Notes under the pieces: generated by a model
What the model was told of the DNA's origin: nothing
The model's database searches: none
What the model saw: only the letters and a program-made list of their open reading frames with translations
Made by a program: the position numbers and the translations under genes
Shown: positions 11,507 to 20,165 of the stretch, in pieces
How positions within the stretch are numbered: position 1 is the first letter of the stretch
Layout of the letters: every line of letters starts with the position of its first letter
Assembly: GCF_003858535.1 (NCBI RefSeq)
Contig: NZ_RQTJ01000023.1
Coordinates: 1 to 42,334, forward strand
Source of the DNA: Paenimyroides viscosum
Lineage (GTDB): Bacteria; Bacteroidota; Bacteroidia; Flavobacteriales; Flavobacteriaceae
DNA length: 42,334 nucleotides
Direction: 5' to 3'

Positions 11507-11953
11507 TTAATAAATTTCGAGAATTTTATAGGGAATATTGTTGAAAGTTACCTGGTGCCCTATTTCTTTATTTAGCAAATGCTGAATTAAAGGCGCATGA
11601 ACCGATACGCAAAAAACCTGTGTGTTTTTGTAGTTAACCGGCTGCATTGGAACGCTTAAATAAAAAACAGCTTTATTGGTTTTGACTATTGATCCCAACA
11701 CTACTTTTTCTATTGTTTTGTTTTCGGACAGTTTTAAAGCAATTTGCTGCATATCTAAAAGCTCGATCAACTTTGCGTTTAATTTTTCTTGTTCCAAATG
11801 CATCATAGCTAAACCGGTTTCGTGTTTATCACCAGCAGAACTTTTAGCATCGTTCTGTGCGTCTTCTGATAAAGACGAAATTTGTTTTTGTATGGCTTCA
11901 ATCTGATTATTTAATACATTTAAAACCAGCTGTTTTAATTCTTTTCTGTTCAT
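11507..11953 (-). CDS. GreA/GreB-like C-terminal domain protein
   Basis: A 148-residue cytoplasmic protein. The first 80 residues are predicted helical/coiled coil with a SSAGDKHETG segment (39-48), as in GreA/Rnk-type hairpins. The last 65 residues (VVLGSIV to YKILEIY) read like the FKBP-like C-terminal domain of Gre factors: a strand with GSIV, APLIQHLLNKEIGHQVTF, then a final YKILEI strand. Gre factors bind the RNA polymerase secondary channel. The length is close to GreA (about 158), but the N-terminal hairpin is shorter and divergent, so transcript cleavage is not assured. Similar proteins are often annotated as 3-oxoacyl-ACP synthase in Flavobacteria, which nothing in this sequence supports. 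It stands alone between gyrB and the barrel gene. Confidence 0.65.
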   Translation of the reverse strand: MNRKELKQLVLNVLNNQIEAIQKQISSLSEDAQNDAKSSAGDKHETGLAMMHLEQEKLNAKLIELLDMQQIALKLSENKTIEKVVLGSIVKTNKAVFYLSVPMQPVNYKNTQVFCVSVHAPLIQHLLNKEIGHQVTFNNIPYKILEIY

Positions 11954-11960
11954 AAAAAAT

Positions 11961-11985
11961 AAAAAAGCCCTTTTCAGAGCTTTTT
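11961..11985 (-). terminator. Terminator of the TPR / beta-barrel operon
   Basis: AAAAAAGC / GCTTTTT stem around a loop of about 10 nt. On the minus strand it is followed by a long T tract. It sits 26 nt past the stop of the barrel gene and immediately upstream of the Gre-like gene. Confidence 0.7.
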
Positions 11986-12010
11986 GTGTTATTGTTATTT
12001 ATGCTTTTTA

Positions 12011-13756
12011 TTAAAAATCGAATTTATACATAGCACCGCCTAAAACCTGTAATCCCTGCACCTGATATTGGTTAAAACGGAGATAATTTTCGTTTGCTAA
12101 GTTCATTCCTTTTACGAAAACCGTCCATTGAGCAGTTGGTCTGAAACCTACCGTTAAGTTTAAATCGTAATAATCGCCTAACTTCATATCATCTGGTCTT
12201 GGAAACGTATTAACACCACTGAATTCGTAACGCTGACCAACGTATCCTAAATTAGCATCGGCGAACCACTGCTTCGTGAAATTATACAATACATTTACAT
12301 TTACTTTACCTTGTGGCAAATGGAAAGCATTATTATAATATTCTACGCTGTAATTGTTGTATTCGCCCGAAAGTGCAATTTTAGCTTTGTCTGAAAAATC
12401 GAAGTTCAATTCTCCGAACAAACTTAAAGTATTTACTTTGTCATAAATTAAACCGAACGAATTTCCGTATTGATATCCTTGTTTATTTTGTAGGTTGATG
12501 TCATACTGATTAATCGTAAACATTGCTTTATCGTCTTCAACTTTATAGTTTGCACGAACGTTGTACGATAAATTATGATACAATTTTCCTTTTAAACCTG
12601 CGTAAAAATCGTAATTTGTTTTGGTTGGTTTTAACGTTAAAGACGGAGCTACGAACGGATTTTCTTCAGCTAAATCGGCATACGAATTTTGTTTAACACC
12701 ACCAACTGCACCAAAATAAGCCTGAACAATATTTGGAACCAAATTGAAATTCGCCTTAACCATTGGATAAACAACTAGTGAATTATCTTCAACGCTGTTT
12801 TCTTTTCCTAACACATACGTTAAACCTGCACCTACTTCAACCGAATAATTCGCATCGAAAAACTTGATACTTGGATTAACCGAAAGGTTTAAGTAATTAT
12901 ACTTATCTACCACATTATCAATACCATTATTAGCAAATTGTGTGTTTAAATAATCGGCTTCTAAATTAACATGAACCGTATTATTTGGAAGTTCGATATT
13001 AAACTTCGGAGCGAAAATAAATCGACTTTCTTTACTGTCGAACTCATCCCAGAAATATTTGTAGGATACATCTGCTTTTTCAAAAGCACCAATATAACTT
13101 TCGTAAGATCCACCAATGTGAACATTATTGTATTTCTGTAAAGGATCTACCAAATTAAAATTAAAATTCGATATATAAAAATCAGACGGAGTTCCGTACC
13201 AATTGTATTTCGATGTCATGGCACCAAACTGGGTATTCCACTGACCGTTTTCGTTACGCTGACCCAACGTAAAATCTAAATTCGATTTACTGAACGAATC
13301 ATCTAACTCAACTCCGTCAATTCCTCCACCAGAAGAAATATGTTTTAAAAAACCACCCACATACATATTGTTAGAACCAATATTTTCTACAATTCCCAAT
13401 TCGCCACGAATAGTATTAAAATTTCCGTAGCCTAACAAAGCATAATTGTTGTAGAAATTCGTCAACGAATCATTGTCAACCTTTGCAGCTTCGCCTTTTG
13501 CAGGAGAAAAAGTTGATGCAACCGGAACCGAGAAGATCGTATATTTCACGTCTTTTTTCTGATTGATATCTTCATCTTCAATCAACGGGTTATCGTTAAT
13601 CTTAAAAGCATCATTCAACGTTGCCTGATATTCTGATGTCACGTTAACAACCTCTGTTCCTACCGTAGTGTTTTTCTTGTCTTTATCATCTTGGGCATTT
13701 GCTTTATTTGCCAACAATGCCGCTAATATAGTGATACTTAATAAGTACTTTTTCAT
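12011..13756 (-). CDS. Outer-membrane beta-barrel, TonB-receptor-like without plug
   Basis: A 581-residue secreted protein. The signal peptide MKKYLLSITILAALLANKANA is followed by a charged linker. From about residue 100 to the end it shows alternating aromatic/hydrophobic strands with short turns, ending in MYKFDF, a C-terminal aromatic typical of outer-membrane barrels. The last third (FRPTAQWTVFVKGMNLANENY) resembles the final strands of TonB-dependent receptors. I see no carboxypeptidase-like domain and no plug-domain signature, so a gated TonB transporter is unlikely. It lies 6 nt after the large TPR gene in the same operon, suggesting that the two products work together in the envelope. 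Substrate unknown. Confidence 0.75.
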   Translation of the reverse strand: MKKYLLSITILAALLANKANAQDDKDKKNTTVGTEVVNVTSEYQATLNDAFKINDNPLIEDEDINQKKDVKYTIFSVPVASTFSPAKGEAAKVDNDSLTNFYNNYALLGYGNFNTIRGELGIVENIGSNNMYVGGFLKHISSGGGIDGVELDDSFSKSNLDFTLGQRNENGQWNTQFGAMTSKYNWYGTPSDFYISNFNFNLVDPLQKYNNVHIGGSYESYIGAFEKADVSYKYFWDEFDSKESRFIFAPKFNIELPNNTVHVNLEADYLNTQFANNGIDNVVDKYNYLNLSVNPSIKFFDANYSVEVGAGLTYVLGKENSVEDNSLVVYPMVKANFNLVPNIVQAYFGAVGGVKQNSYADLAEENPFVAPSLTLKPTKTNYDFYAGLKGKLYHNLSYNVRANYKVEDDKAMFTINQYDINLQNKQGYQYGNSFGLIYDKVNTLSLFGELNFDFSDKAKIALSGEYNNYSVEYYNNAFHLPQGKVNVNVLYNFTKQWFADANLGYVGQRYEFSGVNTFPRPDDMKLGDYYDLNLTVGFRPTAQWTVFVKGMNLANENYLRFNQYQVQGLQVLGGAMYKFDF

Positions 13757-13762
13757 ATGAAA

Positions 13763-16700
13763 TTATTTTACCGATGAATTACGTTTTGCCTCTTCTGATT
13801 TAATTTTTGCCAACTCTGTTTTAGCTTCTGTAACAACATCTGCAAACTCGGTTGCATTGCTAATTACACTTTCTAAAATATAAGTTGCCTGGTAACTGTC
13901 TTTTAACTGATAAAAGTTTTTAGCCAGTAAAACCAACCCTTTGGCATTGTAATACTTGTAAGCGGCGTATTCTTTCACCAATTTTTCTACTGTTTTGTTA
14001 GAAGCATCGTATTTTTTATCGGCATTTTTAAAATAAGCATCGTAATATAATGCCTCGGCTTTTAACTCGCCTGTTCCTATCGTATTTAACTGTTCGTAAA
14101 GTTTACGAGCATTTGCGGTATCGTTGTTTTTAATTGCAACTCGTGCGCTGATTGCTGTAGCATCGGCTTTAATACGCTTGTCAACTTTAGAATTTTCAGC
14201 TAAAATAGTCGCGTATTTCGCAGCAGTTGTGGTATCGCCTTCATCGTAAGCAGCTTTCATTAAGTTAGATTGCGCAAACAATTTGTTGGTATCGTTACTT
14301 GCATCGGCTTCTAACTGCGTTAAAACACGTTTTGCATTTGCCTTATCTTTTTCAGTTAGATAAATGTTAGACAAACGAACCAAACTTTGCTCGGTATACT
14401 CAGATTTTCCGCGTTTAATAACACTTTCGTAACTGCTTTTAGCATCGCTCACCTTATCTTTTCCGTAATTAATTTCGGCAATATTAAAGTGTGCTTTGGT
14501 TGCATGTAAACCATTCGGATAATTTGCAATATAATCTTTCAGACTTTTTAAAGCGGCATCGTTATTATTTTGTGCCATTTGATTTTCTGCCGAAGTATAC
14601 ACATCGTTTTCCAATTCGGCTGTAGAAATATCAACAAAATCCAAACCTTTTACCCATGCTGCAAATTCATTCGATCTGCCTGAATCTAAATACGCAATTC
14701 GGGCATTTTGAACAGCTTCAATAGCATCTTGTGATCCCGGGTAATCGTTCACAACTTTCTTAAATCGTTCGATAGCTTTATCCTCATCGTTCGCGTTAAT
14801 GTACACAACACCCTGACGTAAAATGGCTTTTGATGCCAAATTAGATTTCGGATAATTCGTCAATAACTGATTGAATGTTTCAATTGCCTTGCTTGTTTGA
14901 TTGCTGTTGGCATACGTGCTTCCCAATTCGTAGTAAGCATCATCTACCAAACTTGATGATTTATAGTTTGATATAAATTTCTGTAACTCTTCTATTTTCG
15001 TCGGATTTTTATCTACAAAACCATACGCAACCGCTTTTTGAAACGCTGCATAATCTTTGTAAGACGAATTGCTGTTTAATATGGAATTATACATTTCCAT
15101 AGCCGGCCAATACTGTTTGGTAACAAAATAACCATCTGCCAAACGAAGCGTTGCATCGGTTTTCTTGGCATCGTCTTTAACAACACTTAAATAGCTTTTA
15201 AAATGTGTATTTGCGTTGCTGTAATTTTTCAATTTATAAGCTGCGTAACCTAAATTATATTCGGCACTTTTAAATTCCGGCGTGTTTTGAGCTTGTGGCA
15301 ATTGCTTAAACGTTGTAAATGTTTGGTACGCATCGCTGAAACGATTCAACGCATATTCACTTTCACCACGCCAATACGTTGCACGCGCCACATATTTGTT
15401 ATCCTGACGTTCGGCAATTGATTTATTGAACATTCCATTTGCTAAACTGAATTTACCTTCGTTAAAATATTCTACCCCACGGTAAAAAGTAACTTTTTGA
15501 TACGCTGCTTTGTTCAAAGGTGTTCTGTTAGATTCCAAAACATCTAAAGCTGCCTGATAATTTTTGGTTGATATATATGAATCAATCAACAAATCATTTA
15601 ACTCTGCTTTGTAAGGCGTTTCGGGATATTTCACCAAAAAATCGGTTATAACTTCGGGAACACTTTTGTACGGATTACCGATATCATAACTTAATTTGGC
15701 ATAATTTGCAAAAGCATCTTCTTGAATTTTTGGAGAAAAAGTCATTTCAGAAGCATTTTTAAAAGCGTTCAAAGCCTGTGTTTTCTGATTTAATTTCAGA
15801 TAACTTTCTCCTAAATGATAATACGCATTTTGCGCAACAGCATCGTTTCCACCAATAATTTTATTGAATTCAGAAACTGCTTTGTTGTAATCTTTCTGCT
15901 GGTAATAAGAATATCCCAACTGATAAAAATCTACATTGCTTAATTTACCACCTTTACCTTCGTAAGCCAACAAATACGGCAACGCTTTATCGTATTGTTT
16001 CAGGTTGAAATAACTTTCACCAATAATTTTAGATAATTCTGATTTTTCGGCTTCAGTAGATTTTGGCATTTGCGCCAAACCTTCTTCAACTGCTTTATCA
16101 AAATTTCCGCTTTTGAACTGCATATCGGCTTTGTAATACCCCATGCGTTCCTGGTATTTTTCCACCGATTCTACATTTGCAAAATATTCGTTTGCCTGCG
16201 TATAATCGTTATTCGCATACGAAATGTATCCTAAATAATATTTTGCCTGATTGCCGTACGTTCCCTCTAAATCTACTTTTTCAAGATAGTTTTTAGCTTT
16301 GCTGTTTTCTTTTTTATTGAAATAAGCATATCCTTTTTGGAAATTGATACGGTCTTTATCAGCCGGACTTAAAATATCTTCGTTGATTTTCTCGGCATAA
16401 CGCAATGCCTGATCGTAATCGCCTTGAGAAAAATAGAAATTACTTACATCGATATACGCTTGTGCCTGTTTACTGCTTGTAGGATAATCGTAAATAAACT
16501 GACTGATCTTTTGCTCGGCACCAGGTTGACCTAATCTAATAGCACAGTTTGCACTGTAATAAGCACTTTCTGCCTGAATTTCGTCGTTATTATTTTTTAT
16601 TTTGGTTTTATCGAACAAAATCTGTGCTACTGCGTACTGCTGTTCGTTGTAAAGATTTACGGCGTCGTAAAAATCTTTATTTTCTTGAGTGTAAGTGTAT

Positions 16701-16771
16701 GATTGCTGTGCCTGTACAGAGAAACCGCCCAACAAAAACGATAAATATAGAAAATGATTCGCTTTTCGCAT
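13763..16771 (-). CDS. Secreted tetratricopeptide repeat protein, about 1000 residues
   Basis: From the chosen start the protein has a signal peptide (MRKANHFLYLSFLLGGFSVQAQ) and then TPR/YbgF-like helical repeats almost to the end, for example YYQLGYSYYQQKDYNKAVSEF and VYINANDEDKAIERFKKVVNDYP. Such arrays are protein-binding scaffolds, here in the periplasm. An ATG-like start 24 nt further upstream (16795) is possible on paper. It sits on top of a TATATTTG promoter box (16793-16800), so transcription would begin downstream of it; the 16771 ATG also gives a proper signal peptide. The gene is first in an operon with the plugless barrel protein, 6 nt apart. No catalytic motif is seen. A role in envelope assembly or secretion is inference. 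Confidence 0.8.
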   Translation of the reverse strand: MRKANHFLYLSFLLGGFSVQAQQSYTYTQENKDFYDAVNLYNEQQYAVAQILFDKTKIKNNNDEIQAESAYYSANCAIRLGQPGAEQKISQFIYDYPTSSKQAQAYIDVSNFYFSQGDYDQALRYAEKINEDILSPADKDRINFQKGYAYFNKKENSKAKNYLEKVDLEGTYGNQAKYYLGYISYANNDYTQANEYFANVESVEKYQERMGYYKADMQFKSGNFDKAVEEGLAQMPKSTEAEKSELSKIIGESYFNLKQYDKALPYLLAYEGKGGKLSNVDFYQLGYSYYQQKDYNKAVSEFNKIIGGNDAVAQNAYYHLGESYLKLNQKTQALNAFKNASEMTFSPKIQEDAFANYAKLSYDIGNPYKSVPEVITDFLVKYPETPYKAELNDLLIDSYISTKNYQAALDVLESNRTPLNKAAYQKVTFYRGVEYFNEGKFSLANGMFNKSIAERQDNKYVARATYWRGESEYALNRFSDAYQTFTTFKQLPQAQNTPEFKSAEYNLGYAAYKLKNYSNANTHFKSYLSVVKDDAKKTDATLRLADGYFVTKQYWPAMEMYNSILNSNSSYKDYAAFQKAVAYGFVDKNPTKIEELQKFISNYKSSSLVDDAYYELGSTYANSNQTSKAIETFNQLLTNYPKSNLASKAILRQGVVYINANDEDKAIERFKKVVNDYPGSQDAIEAVQNARIAYLDSGRSNEFAAWVKGLDFVDISTAELENDVYTSAENQMAQNNNDAALKSLKDYIANYPNGLHATKAHFNIAEINYGKDKVSDAKSSYESVIKRGKSEYTEQSLVRLSNIYLTEKDKANAKRVLTQLEADASNDTNKLFAQSNLMKAAYDEGDTTTAAKYATILAENSKVDKRIKADATAISARVAIKNNDTANARKLYEQLNTIGTGELKAEALYYDAYFKNADKKYDASNKTVEKLVKEYAAYKYYNAKGLVLLAKNFYQLKDSYQATYILESVISNATEFADVVTEAKTELAKIKSEEAKRNSSVK

Positions 16772-16792
16772 TTCAACTATTTTTTTAAGTAT

Positions 16793-16800
16793 CAAATATA
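16793..16800 (-). promoter_or_regulatory. Promoter -7 box of the TPR / barrel operon
   Basis: TATATTTG on the minus strand, 22 nt upstream of the preferred ATG at 16771. It helps decide the start codon because the alternative start overlaps the box. A -33 element is not clear. Confidence 0.5.
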
Positions 16801-16884
16801 TTAAAAATAAATCCTATTTCCATAACGGAAAAATGTATTATTAATTGTTTAAACGACTTATTTTATATTTGTTGTAAACAAAAG

Positions 16885-16910
16885 AAGCAACCATGAAATT
16901 TGGTTGCTTT
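16885..16910 (-). terminator. Repeated GCAACC hairpin, copy 1
   Basis: AAGCAACC / GGTTGCTT stem with loop ATGAAATTT, 46 nt beyond the stop of the T9SS cargo gene. The same stem and loop recur at 17998-18025 and 20044-20075. Confidence 0.7.
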
Positions 16911-16955
16911 TGATTTATGAACTATTTACAAAGTTTGTAAATTTGGTAAGGTTAT

Positions 16956-17942
16956 TTACTTTTTAACCAACTTTTTAACTGCTAAACCGGCGTTTGTTTG
17001 TATATGCAACATATACGTACCGCTTGCTAAGTCTTCTACATTTAACTGTACTTCGGTTTGGTTATTAAAACTTTGGGTAGTTAACTGTTTACCTGTACTA
17101 TCGTAAACCGTAACTTGCTCTACCAACATATTTTCACTGTTAGTTATGTTCACCATATTTGTTGCTGGGTTTGGGTACATATTAAATTTAGCCGACACTA
17201 TTTCATTAGCACTTAAAATATACGACGGTACACTTGGTAGTGCCGTAAGTTTAATATTATCGTATTTAACAACGGAACCTATTTTTAAACCACTTACATA
17301 CAAAAATATATTATCTTGTAATTTTATAGAAAGTATATTATCTGCTCTAAAAAGATTTAAGTTGGGTATGTAATAATATGCTTTTTTTGCATTATAATCA
17401 AAGAAGATTTCTACTTTATGCCAGGTATTGTTAGGAAAAGTAGCTGATGTATAACTCTTTAGTATTACATTGGTAATACCCGAACTTTGAGTATAGGCTT
17501 CAATTCTATAATCTGAAGATGAAATAAATCTTAAGTTAATAAAATTACCAATACCAGATAATAGGCCTCCCTCTGCAATAAAAAAACCGGTACCAAAAAC
17601 TTCGTATTCAAATTTTAGCACATTATTACCAGCAGTACGGTTGTTCCACAATGCACTTATTACCCCAGTATTTTGCTTAATATTGACATATTCGTTAGAA
17701 AAAGTACCCGTTGTAGTAAAACTAAGCACGTAGCCTTTACCTGTTTCGGGAGTAACCATCGCTGTTGCACTAGCATTGGCATGCCGTTCTGTAATCCAAT
17801 TACCTTGGCCTGCGGTAGTACCTGTATAATTGGTATTTAAATGTCCGGATGCGTAACTGTTAAAATCTTCGTTAAGTAATACCTGAGCAATCCCAAACTG
17901 TGTAATAAAAAAGCAGGTTATTAAAAGTATATTTTTTTTCAT
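16956..17942 (-). CDS. T9SS type A sorting domain protein, paralog 1
   Basis: A 328-residue exported protein. It has a signal peptide (MKKNILLITCFFITQFGIAQ) and a middle region of about 200 residues rich in beta strands. That region opens with EDFNSYASGHLN and includes NNTWHKVEIFFDY, YYYIPNLNLFRADN and VVKYDNIKL, reading like a concanavalin/LamG-type jelly roll. A linker follows, then a type IX secretion C-terminal signal: FNMYPNPATN, VYDSTGK, LASGTYMLHI and a basic KKLVKK end. Such proteins cross the outer membrane through T9SS and are usually anchored or released at the surface. The ligand or substrate is unknown and no catalytic residues are recognisable. It is the tandem paralog of the next gene, with the C-terminal third nearly identical. 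Confidence 0.85.
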   Translation of the reverse strand: MKKNILLITCFFITQFGIAQVLLNEDFNSYASGHLNTNYTGTTAGQGNWITERHANASATAMVTPETGKGYVLSFTTTGTFSNEYVNIKQNTGVISALWNNRTAGNNVLKFEYEVFGTGFFIAEGGLLSGIGNFINLRFISSSDYRIEAYTQSSGITNVILKSYTSATFPNNTWHKVEIFFDYNAKKAYYYIPNLNLFRADNILSIKLQDNIFLYVSGLKIGSVVKYDNIKLTALPSVPSYILSANEIVSAKFNMYPNPATNMVNITNSENMLVEQVTVYDSTGKQLTTQSFNNQTEVQLNVEDLASGTYMLHIQTNAGLAVKKLVKK

Positions 17943-17995
17943 AATTTGTTTGTCTTAAGTAGTCAATTATATAAATATAATAAAATATTTAACAA

Positions 17996-18025
17996 CAAAA
18001 GTAACCATGAAATTTGGTTGCTTTC
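17996..18025 (-). terminator. Repeated GCAACC hairpin, copy 2
   Basis: Stem AAAGCAACC against GGTTACTTT (minus strand) with one mismatch and the same loop as copy 1, 45 nt beyond the paralog 2 stop. The mismatch creates the sequence TACTTTTG on the minus strand (17996-18003), which matches the TAnnTTTG promoter box, 54 nt upstream of the paralog 1 ATG. Confidence 0.6.
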
Positions 18026-18069
18026 GCTGTAAGATCTCTTAGCAAAGTTTATAAAATTGGTAAGGCTAT

Positions 18070-19062
18070 TTACTTCTTAACCAACTGTTTAATTGCTAAA
18101 CCTGTATTTGTTTTTATATGTAACATGTAGGTGCCGCTAGCTAAATTTTCTACGTTTATTTGTATTTGTTGTTCGCTGTTATAGTTTTGGGTAGTTACCT
18201 GCTTACCGTTTATATCGTAAACCGTAACTTGCTCTACCAACATATTTTCGCTGTTGGTTATGTTAACTACATTTGTTGCGGGGTTGGGATACATATTAAA
18301 TTTTGCTGACACCATTTCGTTAGCACTTAAAATATACGACGGTACACTTGGCAGTGCCGTAAGTTTAATGTTATCATATTTAACAACTGAACCTGGTTGT
18401 ATTATGTAACCAATAAAATCAATATTTTGTGGTATGTAATTGTTGGGGCTAATATTATCTGCTCTAAAAAGATTTAAAGTGGGTATATAGTAATAAGCCT
18501 TTTGATTTGTATAATCAATAAACAATTCAATTTTTATCCAGATGTTATTTGGAAAAGTAGACGCAGTATAATTTTTTAAAATTCTATTGGTATTAATTGA
18601 ATTAATATGAATTGCTTCTATACTGAATGATGGAGAATTAATATATAAATCAATCAAACTTGAATTATTATATATTGCACGACCATCGGCATGAAATGAA
18701 CCAGATCCATAGACTTCATATTCTAATTTTAATACATTATTACCTACCATGCGGTTGTTCCATAGCCCATCAATAACACCGATACTTTGTTGAATAGCAA
18801 GCCATCGATTAGCAACAGCCCCATTATTTGTGATGTTTAATATATTGCCTTTGCCGTTTTCGGGTGTAACCATTGCTGTTACAATAATACCAGGTTTAGT
18901 ATCATTTCTTATTACCCACCCGCCTTGCCCAGGGGTATTATTGGTATAGTTGTTATTTAAATGCCCTGTAGAGTAACTGTTAAAATCTTCGGTAAACAGC
19001 ACTTGGGCAATGTTAAACTGTGCAATAAAGATTGATGCTATTAAAAATATATATTTTTTCAT
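18070..19062 (-). CDS. T9SS type A sorting domain protein, paralog 2
   Basis: A 330-residue sister of the downstream gene with the same plan: signal peptide MKKYIFLIASIFIAQFNIAQ, EDFNSYSTGHLN entry, jelly-roll-like beta region, then FNMYPNPATN and LASGTYMLHI with a KQLVKK end. From VVKYDNIKLTALPSVPSYIL onward the two proteins are almost identical. The central part (roughly 100-215) has diverged strongly, including the residues after ADN. This suggests a recent tandem duplication with fast change of the central domain, or gene conversion of the tail. Function unknown. The 107-nt gap to the divergent lipoprotein gene should hold promoters for both. Confidence 0.85.
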   Translation of the reverse strand: MKKYIFLIASIFIAQFNIAQVLFTEDFNSYSTGHLNNNYTNNTPGQGGWVIRNDTKPGIIVTAMVTPENGKGNILNITNNGAVANRWLAIQQSIGVIDGLWNNRMVGNNVLKLEYEVYGSGSFHADGRAIYNNSSLIDLYINSPSFSIEAIHINSINTNRILKNYTASTFPNNIWIKIELFIDYTNQKAYYYIPTLNLFRADNISPNNYIPQNIDFIGYIIQPGSVVKYDNIKLTALPSVPSYILSANEMVSAKFNMYPNPATNVVNITNSENMLVEQVTVYDINGKQVTTQNYNSEQQIQINVENLASGTYMLHIKTNTGLAIKQLVKK

Positions 19063-19168
19063 AATTTATTTTTTTATCTGCTAAATATATCAATAATTTA
19101 TTAAAAATCAATGTATTTATAATTTTATTAGTATATTTATCGTACATAATTACTAAAACCTAATAAAC

Positions 19169-20014
19169 ATGAAAAAATCTATTATTGCCCTAATGGGCTT
19201 GTTTACGCTTGTTGCGTGTAGTGAAGATGCTTATCAAGAAGTTGATGAGAGAGTAGAATCCGGATCTTTGGAAAATAATTCTGGTGGTACCATGATGCCT
19301 ATGACAATATCTACAGGTTACGATTCTCCTTTTCAACCATATGGCAGTTCAGATAATGAGAATATTACAACTACTTTTAGAAATAATACACCTTTGCTAC
19401 TTGAATTAACACCTTTTGGAGAAGAGATGCATGCGCAAACTTTTTTAATTGCTAATAATGTGTATTTTTTACCTCCTCCACGTACTGATTATACGTTAAA
19501 TCCTATACCAAGTACAAGTTTTAATGTAATGGCAGGTACTGTAGAAACAAATCTCGATGATGGTGCTCCAATGGCTGTAAATGCACCACCTTACACTAAT
19601 TCTTTGGGAAGTATAATTTACGATTTCGGAAGCTGGACACCAAATTGGCGCTTTTATCATTATGGAAAAATCTATTATTTTAAGTATAAAATTTTCGATA
19701 ATCTGGGAAATGTACTTAAAGACGGTGTTATTAAACATAAATTTTATGATGATGCAGATGAAGCAAGTACTTTTCCTGCAAGTAGTAAATGGAAATTGGT
19801 AGGAGAAGTTCCTAGCTTAAAACCAATGTATGACGTTGTTGTAATGTACAATGAGGATTGGGACGAAATGTGTCTTACAAACAAAGATGGTTATTCAGCA
19901 AATGGATTTGACCCACTTCCAAGCAGTGTTGATGTAGTAGATCCTAACACAGGAACTACGCATGTACTTGAATTCACTACTGATCAATGGGGTGTTTATG
20001 TTAATTTTAATTAA
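19169..20014 (+). CDS. Surface lipoprotein of unknown function
   Basis: A 281-residue protein that I do not recognise. It begins with a lipoprotein signal, MKKSIIALMGLFTLVAC, with cleavage before Cys17. The next residues are SEDAYQEVDE, an acidic stretch of the kind that directs lipoproteins to the cell surface in Bacteroidota. The mature part is rich in Pro, Thr, Asn and aromatic residues, and contains IIYDFGSWTPNWRFYHYGKIYYFKY and a strand-rich end (VLEFTTDQWGVYVNF). No transmembrane or catalytic motif is seen. It is divergent from the two T9SS cargo genes and shares their terminator hairpin type, which hints at one accessory cassette. Confidence 0.7.
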   Translation: MKKSIIALMGLFTLVACSEDAYQEVDERVESGSLENNSGGTMMPMTISTGYDSPFQPYGSSDNENITTTFRNNTPLLLELTPFGEEMHAQTFLIANNVYFLPPPRTDYTLNPIPSTSFNVMAGTVETNLDDGAPMAVNAPPYTNSLGSIIYDFGSWTPNWRFYHYGKIYYFKYKIFDNLGNVLKDGVIKHKFYDDADEASTFPASSKWKLVGEVPSLKPMYDVVVMYNEDWDEMCLTNKDGYSANGFDPLPSSVDVVDPNTGTTHVLEFTTDQWGVYVNFN

Positions 20015-20043
20015 TTACTATATTGTTTAAATTAGATAAAACG

Positions 20044-20075
20044 AAAAGCAACCATAAAATTTGGTTGCTTTTTTT
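20044..20075 (+). terminator. Repeated GCAACC hairpin, copy 3
   Basis: AAAAGCAACC / GGTTGCTTTT with loop ATAAAATTT and a T7-9 tail on the plus strand, 29 nt beyond the lipoprotein stop. It is nearly identical to the copies behind the two T9SS genes although the strand is opposite. Confidence 0.75.
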
Positions 20076-20109
20076 ATTAGAAACTTTGACAGGGTTGTTT
20101 TAGTATTTG

Positions 20110-20134
20110 TTCTCGACTTCGCTCGAACTGACAG
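20110..20134. repeat. Short interspersed palindromic element
   Basis: Contains TCGACTTCGCTCGA followed by ACTGACAG. It looks like one end of the CGACTTCGCTCG-type intergenic elements that I recall as scattered in Flavobacterium-like genomes. Only one copy is seen in this window. Confidence 0.35.
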
Positions 20135-20165
20135 CTTTCTTTCTAACTGACAATATCTGCAAGAA

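Noticed and set aside
12011..13756. Barrel gene as a regular TonB-dependent nutrient receptor
   Set aside because: No plug domain or TonB box seen in the first 120 residues, so only the barrel part resembles the family.
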